From contig NZ_MUHU01000007.1 of NCBI RefSeq assembly GCF_002105195.1, forward strand, positions 1-64,000: 64,000 bases of DNA, in the 5' to 3' direction. Origin of the DNA: Derxia lacustris. Its GTDB lineage: Bacteria; Pseudomonadota; Gammaproteobacteria; Burkholderiales; Burkholderiaceae_E. Under the pieces are notes generated by a model. That model made no database searches. It was not told the DNA's origin and saw only the letters and a program-made list of their open reading frames with translations. How positions within the stretch are numbered: position 1 is the stretch's first letter; every line of letters begins with the position of its first letter. Positions 44,363 through 53,569 of this stretch are shown piece by piece. The translations under genes were made by a program, and so were the position numbers.

Positions 44363-45934
44363 TCACGGTTCACCTCGCCCACTTGCGCGGAGCGCGCCAG
44401 CCTCGGTTGCCGCTGCGCCCATCACCACCAACCGCAACCGCGCCGACTGCCACTCGCTCCAGCATTTGATGAGTTCCGCCCGCGCGAGCGCGAGCGCCGC
44501 GAGCGACTGGTTCATCTGGATCAGATCCGCCGCGCCGCGCTCGTACTTGCGCTGCAACGACTCCATCGCGAGGCGCGCCGCGGTCGCCAGTTGCCGCGCG
44601 GCCTTCAGGTTCGCGAGCGCGGCGCGCGCATCGGCATGCAGGAACCGCGCATCGCGCAGCACCTGCGCCTCGGCGGCGGCCAGCTCGGCCTGCTTCTGCG
44701 CCAGCTGCGCCTGCGCGCCGCTCACCTTGTAGGTCTGCGCAAAGCCGTCGAACAGCGGGATGCGCAGCGTCAGCGCCGTGGTGCGCTCGATGCTCCACAG
44801 CGCCGACAGGCTCTGGTTGGGGCGCCCGTTCTCGTAGCGGTTCCAGCTCAGTTCCACGCTCGGGAGTCCCTCGCGCCGGGTCGCGCGCAGGCTGTGCTCG
44901 GCCGATTCCACCTGCGCCCGCGCGGCGGCAATGGCCGGATGGCGGCGGGTGACGGCGTCGAGCCAGGCGTCGAGCGGCGCCCAGCGGTCGGCGCGCTCGA
45001 CCGGCGCGTCGTCGGGCAGGGCGTCGAGGTCCGAGGGCGGCAGCCGGTAGCGCGCCGTGCCGCGCAGGCCCACGGTATGGCCGAGGGTGGTGGCGGCCTT
45101 CCCCGCGTCGCCCCGGCTCAGGCTCAGGTCGTACTCCGCGCGTGCGAGCGCCGAGCGGGCCTGCAGCACCTCGGACTGGTCGGCCAGTCCCTTGTCCTGC
45201 CGGTTCAGCGTCGAGCGCAGCTGCTGCCCGGTCAGCTCGACATTGCGTTCGCGCGCCACGCTCAGCGCCTCCGCGTGCTGGGCGGCGAAGTACTGCTGCG
45301 CCACGTCGTTGACGAGCCGGCGCAACGCCGCGTCCTGACCGGCGGCGCTCGCCTCGACGAGCTTGGCCTGCGCCTGCTCGCGGCTCTCGCGCAGCCCGAA
45401 GTCGTAGACGCGCCAGCTGATCGCGAGGTTGTTGCCGGTGGCGTAGGTGCGGTCGTTGTCGGGGCGCGTGAATGCGTCGGTGCGGGCCTGGCGGGTGCGC
45501 GAGACGCTGGCGCTCAGCACCGGCCACCAGGCCGCGCGCGCCTGACCGAGCGCGGCAGCCGCGTTCTGCACCGCCGCGCGGCTCTGGCGCAGCTCGGGGT
45601 TGCGGCAGACGGCGTGGTCGATGGCGTCCTGCAGGCTCAGTTCCGGGCCGTCGGCCGGGGGCGCGGACCAGGCGGCCTCGACCTGCTCGCAGTCGTCGGG
45701 CATCGCGATGCCGGCCTCGGTGGGCAAGGGCAGATCGGCCAGCACGGGCGGCGGCAGCACGCGCAGCGGGTCGTGCAACGGATAAAGCCAGCGCGTCGGC
45801 GGGTCGATCGGGTCCTGTGCGTGCGCCGGAAGGGAGCCGGCGGCGAGCAGCGCGAGCGGCAGCAGCGCGGCCAGGGCCGGCCAGGTCCTGGCGCGCGCCG
45901 GGCGTCGCGTCGACATGGCCGGTTCAGCGTTCAT
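44363..45934 (-). CDS. TolC-family outer-membrane channel of a type I secretion system
   Basis: The protein has 523 residues from the ATG at 45934, which lies inside the end of the membrane-fusion gene with GAGG upstream; ATG 45916 is an alternative. A signal peptide (LALLPLALLAAGSLPAHA) is followed by a Pro-rich stretch and then two repeats of the TolC fold (LSLQDAIDHAVCRNPELRQSRAAVQNAAAALGQARAAWWP is split by one strand pair; RHPAIAAARAQVESAEHSLRATR in the second half). Long coiled-coil segments run through (AQAQLAQKQAELAAAEAQVLRDA). It forms the outer-membrane exit duct. Overlap with the upstream gene and the RTX cargo downstream define its job. Confidence 0.9.
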   Translation of the reverse strand: MNAEPAMSTRRPARARTWPALAALLPLALLAAGSLPAHAQDPIDPPTRWLYPLHDPLRVLPPPVLADLPLPTEAGIAMPDDCEQVEAAWSAPPADGPELSLQDAIDHAVCRNPELRQSRAAVQNAAAALGQARAAWWPVLSASVSRTRQARTDAFTRPDNDRTYATGNNLAISWRVYDFGLRESREQAQAKLVEASAAGQDAALRRLVNDVAQQYFAAQHAEALSVARERNVELTGQQLRSTLNRQDKGLADQSEVLQARSALARAEYDLSLSRGDAGKAATTLGHTVGLRGTARYRLPPSDLDALPDDAPVERADRWAPLDAWLDAVTRRHPAIAAARAQVESAEHSLRATRREGLPSVELSWNRYENGRPNQSLSALWSIERTTALTLRIPLFDGFAQTYKVSGAQAQLAQKQAELAAAEAQVLRDARFLHADARAALANLKAARQLATAARLAMESLQRKYERGAADLIQMNQSLAALALARAELIKCWSEWQSARLRLVVMGAAATEAGALRASGRGEP

Positions 45935-47291
45935 TGGCGGCCTCGTGCGCATGGCGCAGCAGCGGGTCGAGCACGTAGTCGATGACGCGCCGGTCGCCGG
46001 TGCGGATCTCGACGCTCACCGCCATGCCGGGCGTGATCGGCGTGGGGCGGCCGTCGACCTCGAGCACGGCGCGGTCGAGCGCGACCTTGACCGAGTAGAC
46101 GAGGCCGCGCTTCTCGTCCTGGATCGCGTCCTCCGACAGCTGCGACACCCGGCCGCTCACGGTGCCGTACTTCGTGTACTGGAAGGTTTCGACCTTCACG
46201 GCCACCGGCTGGCCGGCGCGCACGAAGCCCATGTCCTTGTTCTCGATGAAGGCCTCGATCTCGACCGGCCCGCCGGCCGGCACGATCTGCATCAGCGGCG
46301 CGGCGGCCTGCACCGCGCTGCCGAGCGTGTGCACCGCCAGCTGCTGCACGGTGCCGTCGACCGGCGAGCGCAGCGTGAGCAGCTGGCCCGACGCGCTGGC
46401 GCGCCGCGCGTCCTGCGTGGCGGCGGCGGTCTGGCGCCGCGCCTCGGCCAGCTGGTCGGCGGCGGTCTTGCGTGTCTCGGCCACGAGCGTGGCGAGCTGG
46501 TTGCGGGCCTCGGCAAGCTGGGCCTGCAATTGCAGCCGCGCCTGCTCCTTGTCCTGCCAGGCGACGAGGGCCACGTCGTGCGTGGCGAGCAGTTGCCGGT
46601 AGCTCTCGGCCTGCTGCTCGGCCAGCGGCAGCGCGGCGCCGAAGTGGGCCACGTCGTCGGCCAGCTTGCGCTGGCGGGCCAGGAAGTCCTGGTACTGGAG
46701 CTCGGTCTGGCGGGCCGCCGCCTGCCAGGTGTCGGGCGCGATCGCGCTGGCGTGGCGCCGGTTGAGCGCGTCGCGCGTGGGCAGCGCGGGCGGGCGGTTG
46801 CGCGCCAGCGCATCGAGGAAGGCCTCGTTGCGCGCAGCGACGAGCACGGCGTCGTCGCCGTCGCCCCGCGCCTTGTCGCGCTCGGCGTCGTGGACGCGGG
46901 TGTCGAGCTGGAGCAGCACCTGGCCGGCCGTGACCGTCTGGCCCTCGTTCACATCGAGCCGCACGACGCTGCCGGTTTCGACCGCCGCGATGGTCTTGAC
47001 GCGCTGGCTCGGGATGACCTTGCCCTGCGCGTTCACGACGATGTCGAGGTGGCCGAGGAACGACCACAGCAGCGCCGTGAGCACCAGCGCGACGAGCACG
47101 CCGCCGAGCAGCCGGACCGTGCGCGATGGCGGCGTCTCCTGGAGCGCGAGCGCGGCGGGCAGGAACTGCGCCTCGTCCTCGCGGAACAAGCCGGTCGGCG
47201 TCTGGTGGCGGATCGACCAGAAGTGACCGAAGGTGCGCGCGTAGTGGCCGGCAAGCACGCCGACGGCCTGCAACCGGTGCCGCAGGCTCAT
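45924..47291 (-). CDS. HlyD-type membrane-fusion protein
   Basis: The protein has 455 residues from the ATG at 47291, overlapping the ABC gene stop by four bases. A cytoplasmic N-terminus of ~60 residues is followed by one membrane helix (LLGGVLVALVLTALLWSFLG), then the first lipoyl half (VVNAQGKVIPSQRVKTI, VVRLDVNEGQTVTAGQVLLQLD). A long alpha-hairpin rich in Ala, Gln, Arg and Glu spans ~residues 140-290. The second lipoyl half is LRSPVDGTVQQLAVHTLGSAV, and the beta-barrel end includes IEAFIENKDMGFVRAGQPVAVKVE and ITPGMAVSVEIRTG. This is the HlyD/type I secretion adaptor bridging the ABC transporter and the TolC-like channel. Confidence 0.93.
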   Translation of the reverse strand: MSLRHRLQAVGVLAGHYARTFGHFWSIRHQTPTGLFREDEAQFLPAALALQETPPSRTVRLLGGVLVALVLTALLWSFLGHLDIVVNAQGKVIPSQRVKTIAAVETGSVVRLDVNEGQTVTAGQVLLQLDTRVHDAERDKARGDGDDAVLVAARNEAFLDALARNRPPALPTRDALNRRHASAIAPDTWQAAARQTELQYQDFLARQRKLADDVAHFGAALPLAEQQAESYRQLLATHDVALVAWQDKEQARLQLQAQLAEARNQLATLVAETRKTAADQLAEARRQTAAATQDARRASASGQLLTLRSPVDGTVQQLAVHTLGSAVQAAAPLMQIVPAGGPVEIEAFIENKDMGFVRAGQPVAVKVETFQYTKYGTVSGRVSQLSEDAIQDEKRGLVYSVKVALDRAVLEVDGRPTPITPGMAVSVEIRTGDRRVIDYVLDPLLRHAHEAANER

Positions 47292-49594
47292 CGCGCGTCT
47301 CCGGGCAGGATCGACGAGGTGATCGTCACGCCGCGCGCTGCCACGGCCCCGGCGCGACCGGGCGCGGCGGCCTCGGGCGCGCGCTGCCCGCCCTGTTGCA
47401 GGCGATGCAGCAGCGCGTAGATGCCGTCGGGCCGGCGCAGCAGTTCGTCGTGGCTGCCGATTTCGGCGATCTGCCCGCGCTCCATGACCACGATGCGGCT
47501 GGCATCGCGCACCGCCGACAGCCGGTGCGCGATGACGAGCACGGTGCGCCCGCGGCAGATCGCGCGCATGTTGTCCTGGATGATCTTCTCGGACTCGTAG
47601 TCGAGCGCGCTGGTCGCCTCGTCGAGGATGAGGATGCGCGGATTGCCGATCAGGGCACGCGCGATCGCGATGCGCTGACGCTGGCCGCCCGACAGGCCGG
47701 TGCCGTGCTCGCCGACCATCGTGTCGTAGCCCTCGGGCAGCTCGCAGATGAAGTCGTGCGCGCCGGCGAGGCGGGCCGCGTCGATGATGGCCTCGATCGG
47801 CAGGCCCGGATCGGACAGCGCGATGTTGTCGCGCACCGAGCGGTTGAACAGCATGTTCTCCTGCAGCACCACGCCGATCTGGTGCCGTAGCGAGGCGGTG
47901 TCGATGACGCCGATGTCCTGGCCGTCGATGAGCACCCGGCCCCGGTCGGGCACATGCAGGCGCTGCACCAGCCGGGTCAGCGTGCTCTTGCCCGAGCCCG
48001 AGCGGCCGACGATGCCGATGACCTCGCCCGGCGCGATGCGCAGCTGTACGCCGCGCAGCACGTCGGCCGCATCGGGCCGGTAGCGGAACGACACCTGGTC
48101 GAACTCGACGCGGCCGGCGAGCCGCGGGATGCGGGTCTTGCTGCCCTCGATCTCGGTGCGGGTGTTGAGGATGTCGCCGAGCCGGCTCATCGAGATGCCG
48201 ACCTGCTGGAAGTCGTTCCACAGCTGGGCCAGCCGCAGGATCGGCGCCGACACCTGGCCGGCCAGCATGTTGAAGGCGATCAGCTCGCCGACCGACAGCT
48301 TGCCGTCGATGACCAGCGTGGCACCGAGCCACATGATGCCGAGCGTCACGAGCTTGCTGACGAGCGTGACGCCGCCGCTCGCGACCGTCGCGATGTTGGT
48401 CGTGGACAGGCCGGCGGCCACGTAGCCCGCGAGCTGGCCTTCCCATTTCTGCTGCCAGCGCGGCTCGACCGCCATCGCCTTCACGGTGTCGATGCCGCCG
48501 AGCGTCTCGACGAGGAAGGACTGGTTCTCGGCGCCCTTGGTGAACTTCTCGTCGAGGCGCCGGCGCAGCAGCGGCGTGAACAGCAGCGACAGCAGCCCGT
48601 AGCACGGGATCGACGCGACGACCACGAGCGTGAGCACCGGGCTGTAGCCGAGCATCACCGCGAGGAAGACGAACGAGAACAGCACGTCGAGCAGCACCGT
48701 CATCGCGTTGCCGGTGAGGAAGGACCGGATGTTCTCGAGCTCGCGGATGCGCGCGACCGAATCGCCGACGCGCCGGCTCTGGAAGTAGCTCGTCGGCAGC
48801 GCGAGCAGATGACGGAACAGCCGCGCGCCCAACTCCACGTCGATCTTGCTGCTGGTGTGGGCGAAGACATAGGTCCGGATGCCGGTGAGCACGACCTCGA
48901 ACAGCGTCGCGCACAGCAGGCCGAGCGCGATGACGTTGAGCGTCTGCAGCGCATGGTTGACCAGCACCTTGTCCATCACGACCTGGAAGAACATCGGCGT
49001 GACGAGGCCGACCAGTTGCAGCACCAGCGACACGAGCAGTACCTCGCCGAGCAGGCGGCGGTACTTGACGACGGCGGGGATGAACCAGGTGAAGTCGAAG
49101 CGCGCGAGCGCGCCCGCGTAACTGGCGCGACTGGTGAGGAAGATGAGCTCGCCGTGCCAGAACTGGAGCAAGGCAGCGACCGACAGGCTTTGCGGCGGCT
49201 CGCCGGGGCGCTGGATCAGCAGCCTGGCAGCGGCGGGATCGAGGTCGGCGCCGGGGGCGGAAGTGCCGGCGTCGACCCGCGCCAGCACGAAGAAGCGGCC
49301 TTCTGTGTCGCGGGCGAGGCAGGGCGTCGGTGCGCGGTGCAACCGGGCGGGCGGATGCGATGTCACCTGCTTCGCACTGAAGCCGAGCGAGCGGGCCGCG
49401 AGAAGCAGCCGGGTCATGTCGAAGGGTTCGGCGCCGTGCTCATGCCGCAGTCGGGCGGCATCGGCGGCCAGGCCGTGGAACTGGGCCAGCATCAGCAGGC
49501 TGATCAGGCCGGTGTCGAGCGGGGCCGTCGCCGAGGCGTCGGGTGAGGACGGTGAACCGGGAGTGGGGTTGGGTCCCGCTTGATCGGGACTCAT
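47288..49594 (-). CDS. HlyB-type secretion ABC transporter
   Basis: The protein has 768 residues. The N-terminal ~150 residues form a C39-peptidase-like domain (TGLISLLMLAQFHGLAADA) without the catalytic Cys, as in HlyB, where it binds RTX cargo instead of cutting. Six membrane helices follow (for example LLGEVLLVSLVLQLVGLVTP). The ATPase domain has Walker A GRSGSGKST (~531-539), signature LSGGQRQR (~633) and Walker B ILILDEATSALD (~655-665), then VIAHRLSAV. It recognises the C-terminal signal of RTX proteins and drives one-step export. It heads the leftward operon with the HlyD- and TolC-like genes, and its evident cargo is the giant RTX protein. Confidence 0.94.
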   Translation of the reverse strand: MSPDQAGPNPTPGSPSSPDASATAPLDTGLISLLMLAQFHGLAADAARLRHEHGAEPFDMTRLLLAARSLGFSAKQVTSHPPARLHRAPTPCLARDTEGRFFVLARVDAGTSAPGADLDPAAARLLIQRPGEPPQSLSVAALLQFWHGELIFLTSRASYAGALARFDFTWFIPAVVKYRRLLGEVLLVSLVLQLVGLVTPMFFQVVMDKVLVNHALQTLNVIALGLLCATLFEVVLTGIRTYVFAHTSSKIDVELGARLFRHLLALPTSYFQSRRVGDSVARIRELENIRSFLTGNAMTVLLDVLFSFVFLAVMLGYSPVLTLVVVASIPCYGLLSLLFTPLLRRRLDEKFTKGAENQSFLVETLGGIDTVKAMAVEPRWQQKWEGQLAGYVAAGLSTTNIATVASGGVTLVSKLVTLGIMWLGATLVIDGKLSVGELIAFNMLAGQVSAPILRLAQLWNDFQQVGISMSRLGDILNTRTEIEGSKTRIPRLAGRVEFDQVSFRYRPDAADVLRGVQLRIAPGEVIGIVGRSGSGKSTLTRLVQRLHVPDRGRVLIDGQDIGVIDTASLRHQIGVVLQENMLFNRSVRDNIALSDPGLPIEAIIDAARLAGAHDFICELPEGYDTMVGEHGTGLSGGQRQRIAIARALIGNPRILILDEATSALDYESEKIIQDNMRAICRGRTVLVIAHRLSAVRDASRIVVMERGQIAEIGSHDELLRRPDGIYALLHRLQQGGQRAPEAAAPGRAGAVAARGVTITSSILPGDAR

Positions 49595-50495
49595 TCACTT
49601 CTGCCGGACGGGTTGATGACGGTTGACGACATTCAGGGCGGCGCAGGGTGGATTGGGGTGCGCCGGAATGTAGGGAGCAATGAAACCGGCCCCGATGGGA
49701 TGGACTTTATGCTCCCGGGATAAATTCGATCAGGCGTGAAATATTTCCGGTCTGTGTCAGCGATGGCCAGGACCTATCGAGGGGATTGGGAATGCGATTT
49801 CGGATTTGCGGCAATCGCATGGTCGCCTAGCCTCGGACCCGGAATTGCTGGGAAGTATCAATCAAAATATATATATCTATATTTATAGCTTGTGAGGGAC
49901 GCTTGGGCGCAGGTGTTCTTGCTTGTATTCAAGACGGCAGCCCAGGACTGACGGGCTGATGGAAGCGTTAGATCAGCGATGCGATAGCCGTTGGCGTAGC
50001 AAACGACTTTGTAAAGCTTCTCAGCCTCGATTTTTCCGAAGGCTGTCTCGCGGTTTATCGAACCGCAAGACTGGCGTTTTGGGGGGGCTTGGATTGCATA
50101 TGTCAGAGTAATCAGTCATAAAAATAATTGCACGATTCTGAATCGTGGACCGCTATTTGATGCAAGTCCAATGCCTTCAGCTGTGAAGGAGTATTGGTTG
50201 TTCGACCTGCTCAATAAGCTTTTCACCGGAACAGTCGTGTCAGCTACTCGATTGTCTTATGTGGATGCGTACGCGCAACCGTCAGGCCACCGCGCCCGGG
50301 AAGCGGTGGTACACGTCGGCCGATCTACAGGCTTGCAGGTTGACCACTGCACCTGCCGGGTGTCCTTCGACATTTGCGCACTCAAGGCACAGGCGGGGAA
50401 AGCAATGTGTCGCAGGTGGCGGGCACTGGTGTAAGGGACCAATTCGCCCGCGCCCGGCGCTGCGGCATAGTCCGCGCGCCCCGACGGAGACCCGC
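49595..50495. other. Low-GC intergenic region between the exporter operon and cas3
   Basis: These 901 bases separate the divergent exporter operon and cas3. Most is near 50% G+C, in sharp contrast to both sides. It includes an almost pure A/T run at 49864-49888 (AAAATATATATATCTATATT and following) and a 17-base palindrome at 50131-50147. Short frames (62 codons at 49923, 87 codons at 50171) lack plausible composition, start sites or motifs, and I do not call them genes. Promoters for both flanking operons should lie here. Confidence 0.5.
50131..50147. repeat. 17-base palindrome upstream of cas3
   Basis: CACGATTC-T-GAATCGTG is a perfect dyad with a one-base centre. It is compact enough to be an operator for a dimeric regulator. 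It lies 349 bases before the cas3 start and about 540 bases before the exporter start on the other strand. Confidence 0.45.
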
Positions 50496-53336
50496 ATGCC
50501 GACATCCCGCTATCACGCCTACTGGGGCAAGGCTCGCCCCAGCCATCGCGCCGAGGGCGCGGCGCAGATGCACCTGCTCGTGCATCACTCGCTCGATGTC
50601 GCGGCCGTCGGTCAGGCCTACCTCCGCCGTCATCCGGTCCTGCTCGACTGGCTCGCCGACCAGCTCGGCGCCGCGCCCGCCGTGCTGCTCGATTGGCTTG
50701 CGTTCTGGCTGGCGCTGCACGACCTCGGCAAGTTCTCCCTCACCTTCCAGCTCCAGCGCGCCGACCTCGTCGAGCGGCTGCAAGGCAGCAGTCCCGAAGC
50801 CCGGACCAGCGGCATCCGCCACGACAGCCTCGGCTTCGCCTTCTGGCGCGAATACGTCGCCGAGCGCGCCTTCGACGACGCCTGGTTCGGCAGCTTCGAC
50901 AGCCCGGCCGACCTCACCGACGCGCTCGAACCCTGGGTGCGCATCGTCACCGGCCATCACGGCATGCCGCCGCGCGCCGACATCGGCATCGGCGTGTGCG
51001 GCCATTTCGGCGCGCGGCCCGATTCGCGCCGCGCGGTGCCGCGCAATGTCGCCGACGCGCTCGGCTTCATCGACGCCATGCGCGCGATGTTCCTGTCGCC
51101 GGCCGCCGCCGCGCTTGCGGCGCAGCCCGATTTCGGCGAGCGCAGCCGGCGCGTCTCGTGGTGGCTCGCCGGCCTCGTCGTGCTCGCCGACTGGATCGGC
51201 TCCAACGCCGACGCCTTTCCCTATCGCGACACCGCCTCGCAATCGCTTGCAAGCTACTGGGCCGATGCCCTTGCGCGTGCTGACGCCGCGCTCGATGCCA
51301 CCGGCGTGTTCGCCACGCCGCTGCGTGCGCCCATCGCCTTCGGCCAGCTGTTCGACGGCATCGTCACGCCCTCGCCATTGCAAGCCTGGGCCGCCGACGT
51401 CGCCATCGCGTCGCGCCCCCAGCTGCACCTGCTCGAAGACGTGACCGGCGCCGGCAAGACCGAGGCGGCCGTCATGCTCACCCAGCGGCTCATCGCGGCC
51501 GGCGTCGCCGACGGCTTCTTCATGGGCCTGCCCACCATGGCGACCGCCAACGCCATGCATGCGCGCATCTCGCAGGTCTATCTCAAGCTGTTTGGCGACC
51601 ACGCCAGCCTTGCGCTTGCGCACGGCCGCAAGAACCTCGTCGAGGCCTTTGCCGCCACCGTCCTGCGCCCCGGCCGCGACGACAGCGATGCCGAGGCGGA
51701 GGAGGGCGCCGATACCGCCACCGCGCGCTGCACCGCCTGGCTGGCCGATCACAACAAGCGCGCGCTGCTCGCGCCAGCCGGCGTCGGCACCATCGACCAG
51801 GCGCTGCTCGGCACGCTGCGCAGCAAGCACCAGTCGCTGCGGCTGCTCGGGCTGTTCCGCAAGGTGCTGGTGGTCGATGAAGTGCACGCCTGCGACGCCT
51901 ACATGCTGCGCACGCTGGAGCGGCTGCTGGAGTTCCACGCCCAGGCCGGCGGCAGCGCCATCCTGCTGTCGGCCACGCTGCCCATGCGCATGAAGCGCCG
52001 TCTGCTCGACGCTTTTGCGCGCGGGGCCGGTGAGACGGCTGCACCGCCGCATGCCGGCGACTACCCGCTCGTCACATCCTGGATCGCCGAGTCGGATGAC
52101 GCCCTGAGCGAGCAGCCCATCGCCACCCGCGCGGCAGTGCGTCGCCGCGTGACCGTGCAGCATGAATCCGACCCCGCCGCACTCCAGCGCCGCATCCTCG
52201 ATGCGCTCGCCGCCGGCCGCTGCGTCGCCTGGATCCGCAACACCGTCGCCGACGTGCTCGATGCGCATGCCGCGCTGGCGCCGCATCTGCCGGTCGACAA
52301 GGTCACCGTGTTCCATGCCCGCTTCGCGCTCGCCGACCGGCTCGCCACCGAGCAGCGTGTGCTGGCCACCTTTGGCCGCGAGAGCGGGCCGGAGCAGCGG
52401 CGCGGTCAGCTGTTAATTGCTTCGCAGGTCGCCGAGCAATCGCTCGATGTCGATGCCGATCTGCTCATCTCCGACCTCGCGCCCATCGACCGTCTTGTGC
52501 AGCGCGCCGGCCGGCTCATGCGCCATGTGCGCGATGCCGAGGGCCGCGTGCTCGCCGGCGCCGAGGCGCAGGACGCGCGCGGCGAGCCGCAACTCATCGT
52601 CTTCGGCCCGGCCTTCGTCGACGAACCGCGCCACGACTGGTTCAAGGATTTCTTCCCGCGCGCGAGCGGCGTCTATCCGCATCACGGCCAGCTTTGGCTC
52701 ACGGCGCAGGCGCTGCGCGCGGGCAGCTTCACCATGCCCGACAACGCGCGCGCGCTCATCGAAGCCGTGTACGGCAACGAGGCCGAGCTGCCCGCCGGCC
52801 TGCACGGCAGCGCCAACCGCGCCGAAGGCAAGGACTACGGCGACGCCAGCCTGGCCGACGCCAATGCCGTAAGCCGCGACCTCGGTTACGAGCGGCGCGG
52901 CACCGAATGGGACGTGGAAGTGTCGGCGCCGTCGCGGCTCGGCGAGGACACGCTCGATGTGCTGCTGTGCCGCTGGCACGGCGCCGAGCTGCATCCGCTG
53001 CATGCGCATGCCGACCCGCGCGCCGCCTGGGCCTACAGCAGCGTGCGCATCGCGCGCCGGCTCATCTGCAACGTGCCCGAGCCGCGCGATGCCGCGCGCG
53101 CCGCGGCGCTGGCCGAGTGCGCGGCGCGGCTGCCGGGGCAGGGCAAGTGGTCGGTACTGCTGCCGCTTGAAGACGATGGCGCGGGCGGGCTGGTCGGCGC
53201 TGCGCTGCGGCTGGCGCGCGACGAGAAGACCGAGCTGCCGGCGCGCTGGCACTACTCGCCCCTGACCGGGCTGGTGCTGGAAGAAGAAAGGGCGCCGGAC
53301 GGCGATGCGTCGGGCGCCCTGGCCCCACTGGGGTGA
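50496..53336 (+). CDS. cas3: Cas3 helicase-nuclease, type I-E
   Basis: The protein has 946 residues from the ATG at 50496, beginning MPTSRYHAYWGKARP, the usual I-E Cas3 N-terminus; longer in-frame starts give an implausible extension. The HD nuclease shows HHSLDVAAVGQAYL, LHDLGKF (His75-Asp76) and VTGHHGMPP. The SF2 helicase has Walker A VTGAGKT (316-322, Lys321), DEVH at 461-464 in VVDEVHACDAYM, LLSATLPM and QRAGRLMRH (about 668-676). The C-terminal Cas3 domain follows. It is recruited by Cascade to unwind and cut target DNA. It lies 233 bases upstream of cse1, so cas3 may be transcribed apart from the Cascade genes. Confidence 0.96.
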   Translation: MPTSRYHAYWGKARPSHRAEGAAQMHLLVHHSLDVAAVGQAYLRRHPVLLDWLADQLGAAPAVLLDWLAFWLALHDLGKFSLTFQLQRADLVERLQGSSPEARTSGIRHDSLGFAFWREYVAERAFDDAWFGSFDSPADLTDALEPWVRIVTGHHGMPPRADIGIGVCGHFGARPDSRRAVPRNVADALGFIDAMRAMFLSPAAAALAAQPDFGERSRRVSWWLAGLVVLADWIGSNADAFPYRDTASQSLASYWADALARADAALDATGVFATPLRAPIAFGQLFDGIVTPSPLQAWAADVAIASRPQLHLLEDVTGAGKTEAAVMLTQRLIAAGVADGFFMGLPTMATANAMHARISQVYLKLFGDHASLALAHGRKNLVEAFAATVLRPGRDDSDAEAEEGADTATARCTAWLADHNKRALLAPAGVGTIDQALLGTLRSKHQSLRLLGLFRKVLVVDEVHACDAYMLRTLERLLEFHAQAGGSAILLSATLPMRMKRRLLDAFARGAGETAAPPHAGDYPLVTSWIAESDDALSEQPIATRAAVRRRVTVQHESDPAALQRRILDALAAGRCVAWIRNTVADVLDAHAALAPHLPVDKVTVFHARFALADRLATEQRVLATFGRESGPEQRRGQLLIASQVAEQSLDVDADLLISDLAPIDRLVQRAGRLMRHVRDAEGRVLAGAEAQDARGEPQLIVFGPAFVDEPRHDWFKDFFPRASGVYPHHGQLWLTAQALRAGSFTMPDNARALIEAVYGNEAELPAGLHGSANRAEGKDYGDASLADANAVSRDLGYERRGTEWDVEVSAPSRLGEDTLDVLLCRWHGAELHPLHAHADPRAAWAYSSVRIARRLICNVPEPRDAARAAALAECAARLPGQGKWSVLLPLEDDGAGGLVGAALRLARDEKTELPARWHYSPLTGLVLEEERAPDGDASGALAPLG

Positions 53337-53569
53337 GGAACGGTGCGGGACCGATGCCGCGCTGACCAAGACAATCGGTTCATCTCCATGACGATGGAGA
53401 ACGCCGGCCGAGTGTCGCACGCGGGTTTTGCGGCGCTCTTCGCCTCCGATTCGTGGTGCAGTTCTCGGACAAATCTTGAACAACACTATCCAAAACAATC
53501 TTTGAAAATTTGAATGCGGAGGCGCCACTGACCTCCAGCCGGCGCCAAGTCACCCGGAGCGCCACCCGC
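53337..53569 (+). promoter_or_regulatory. Gap between cas3 and cse1, probable Cascade promoter region
   Basis: These 233 bases hold no gene. The part from 53460 to 53515 is distinctly AT-rich (TTGAAC at 53476, then AAAACAATCTTTG and AAAATTTGAAT) inside a 70% G+C operon, which suggests a promoter for cse1-cas2. In E. coli the corresponding gap is where H-NS and LeuO act. I see no clear -10 box. The ribosome-binding GGAG for cse1 is at about 53556. Confidence 0.45.

Noticed and set aside
49923-50111. 62-codon frame upstream of cas3
   Set aside because: No ribosome-binding site, odd Arg/Ser-rich composition and no motif; treated as intergenic.
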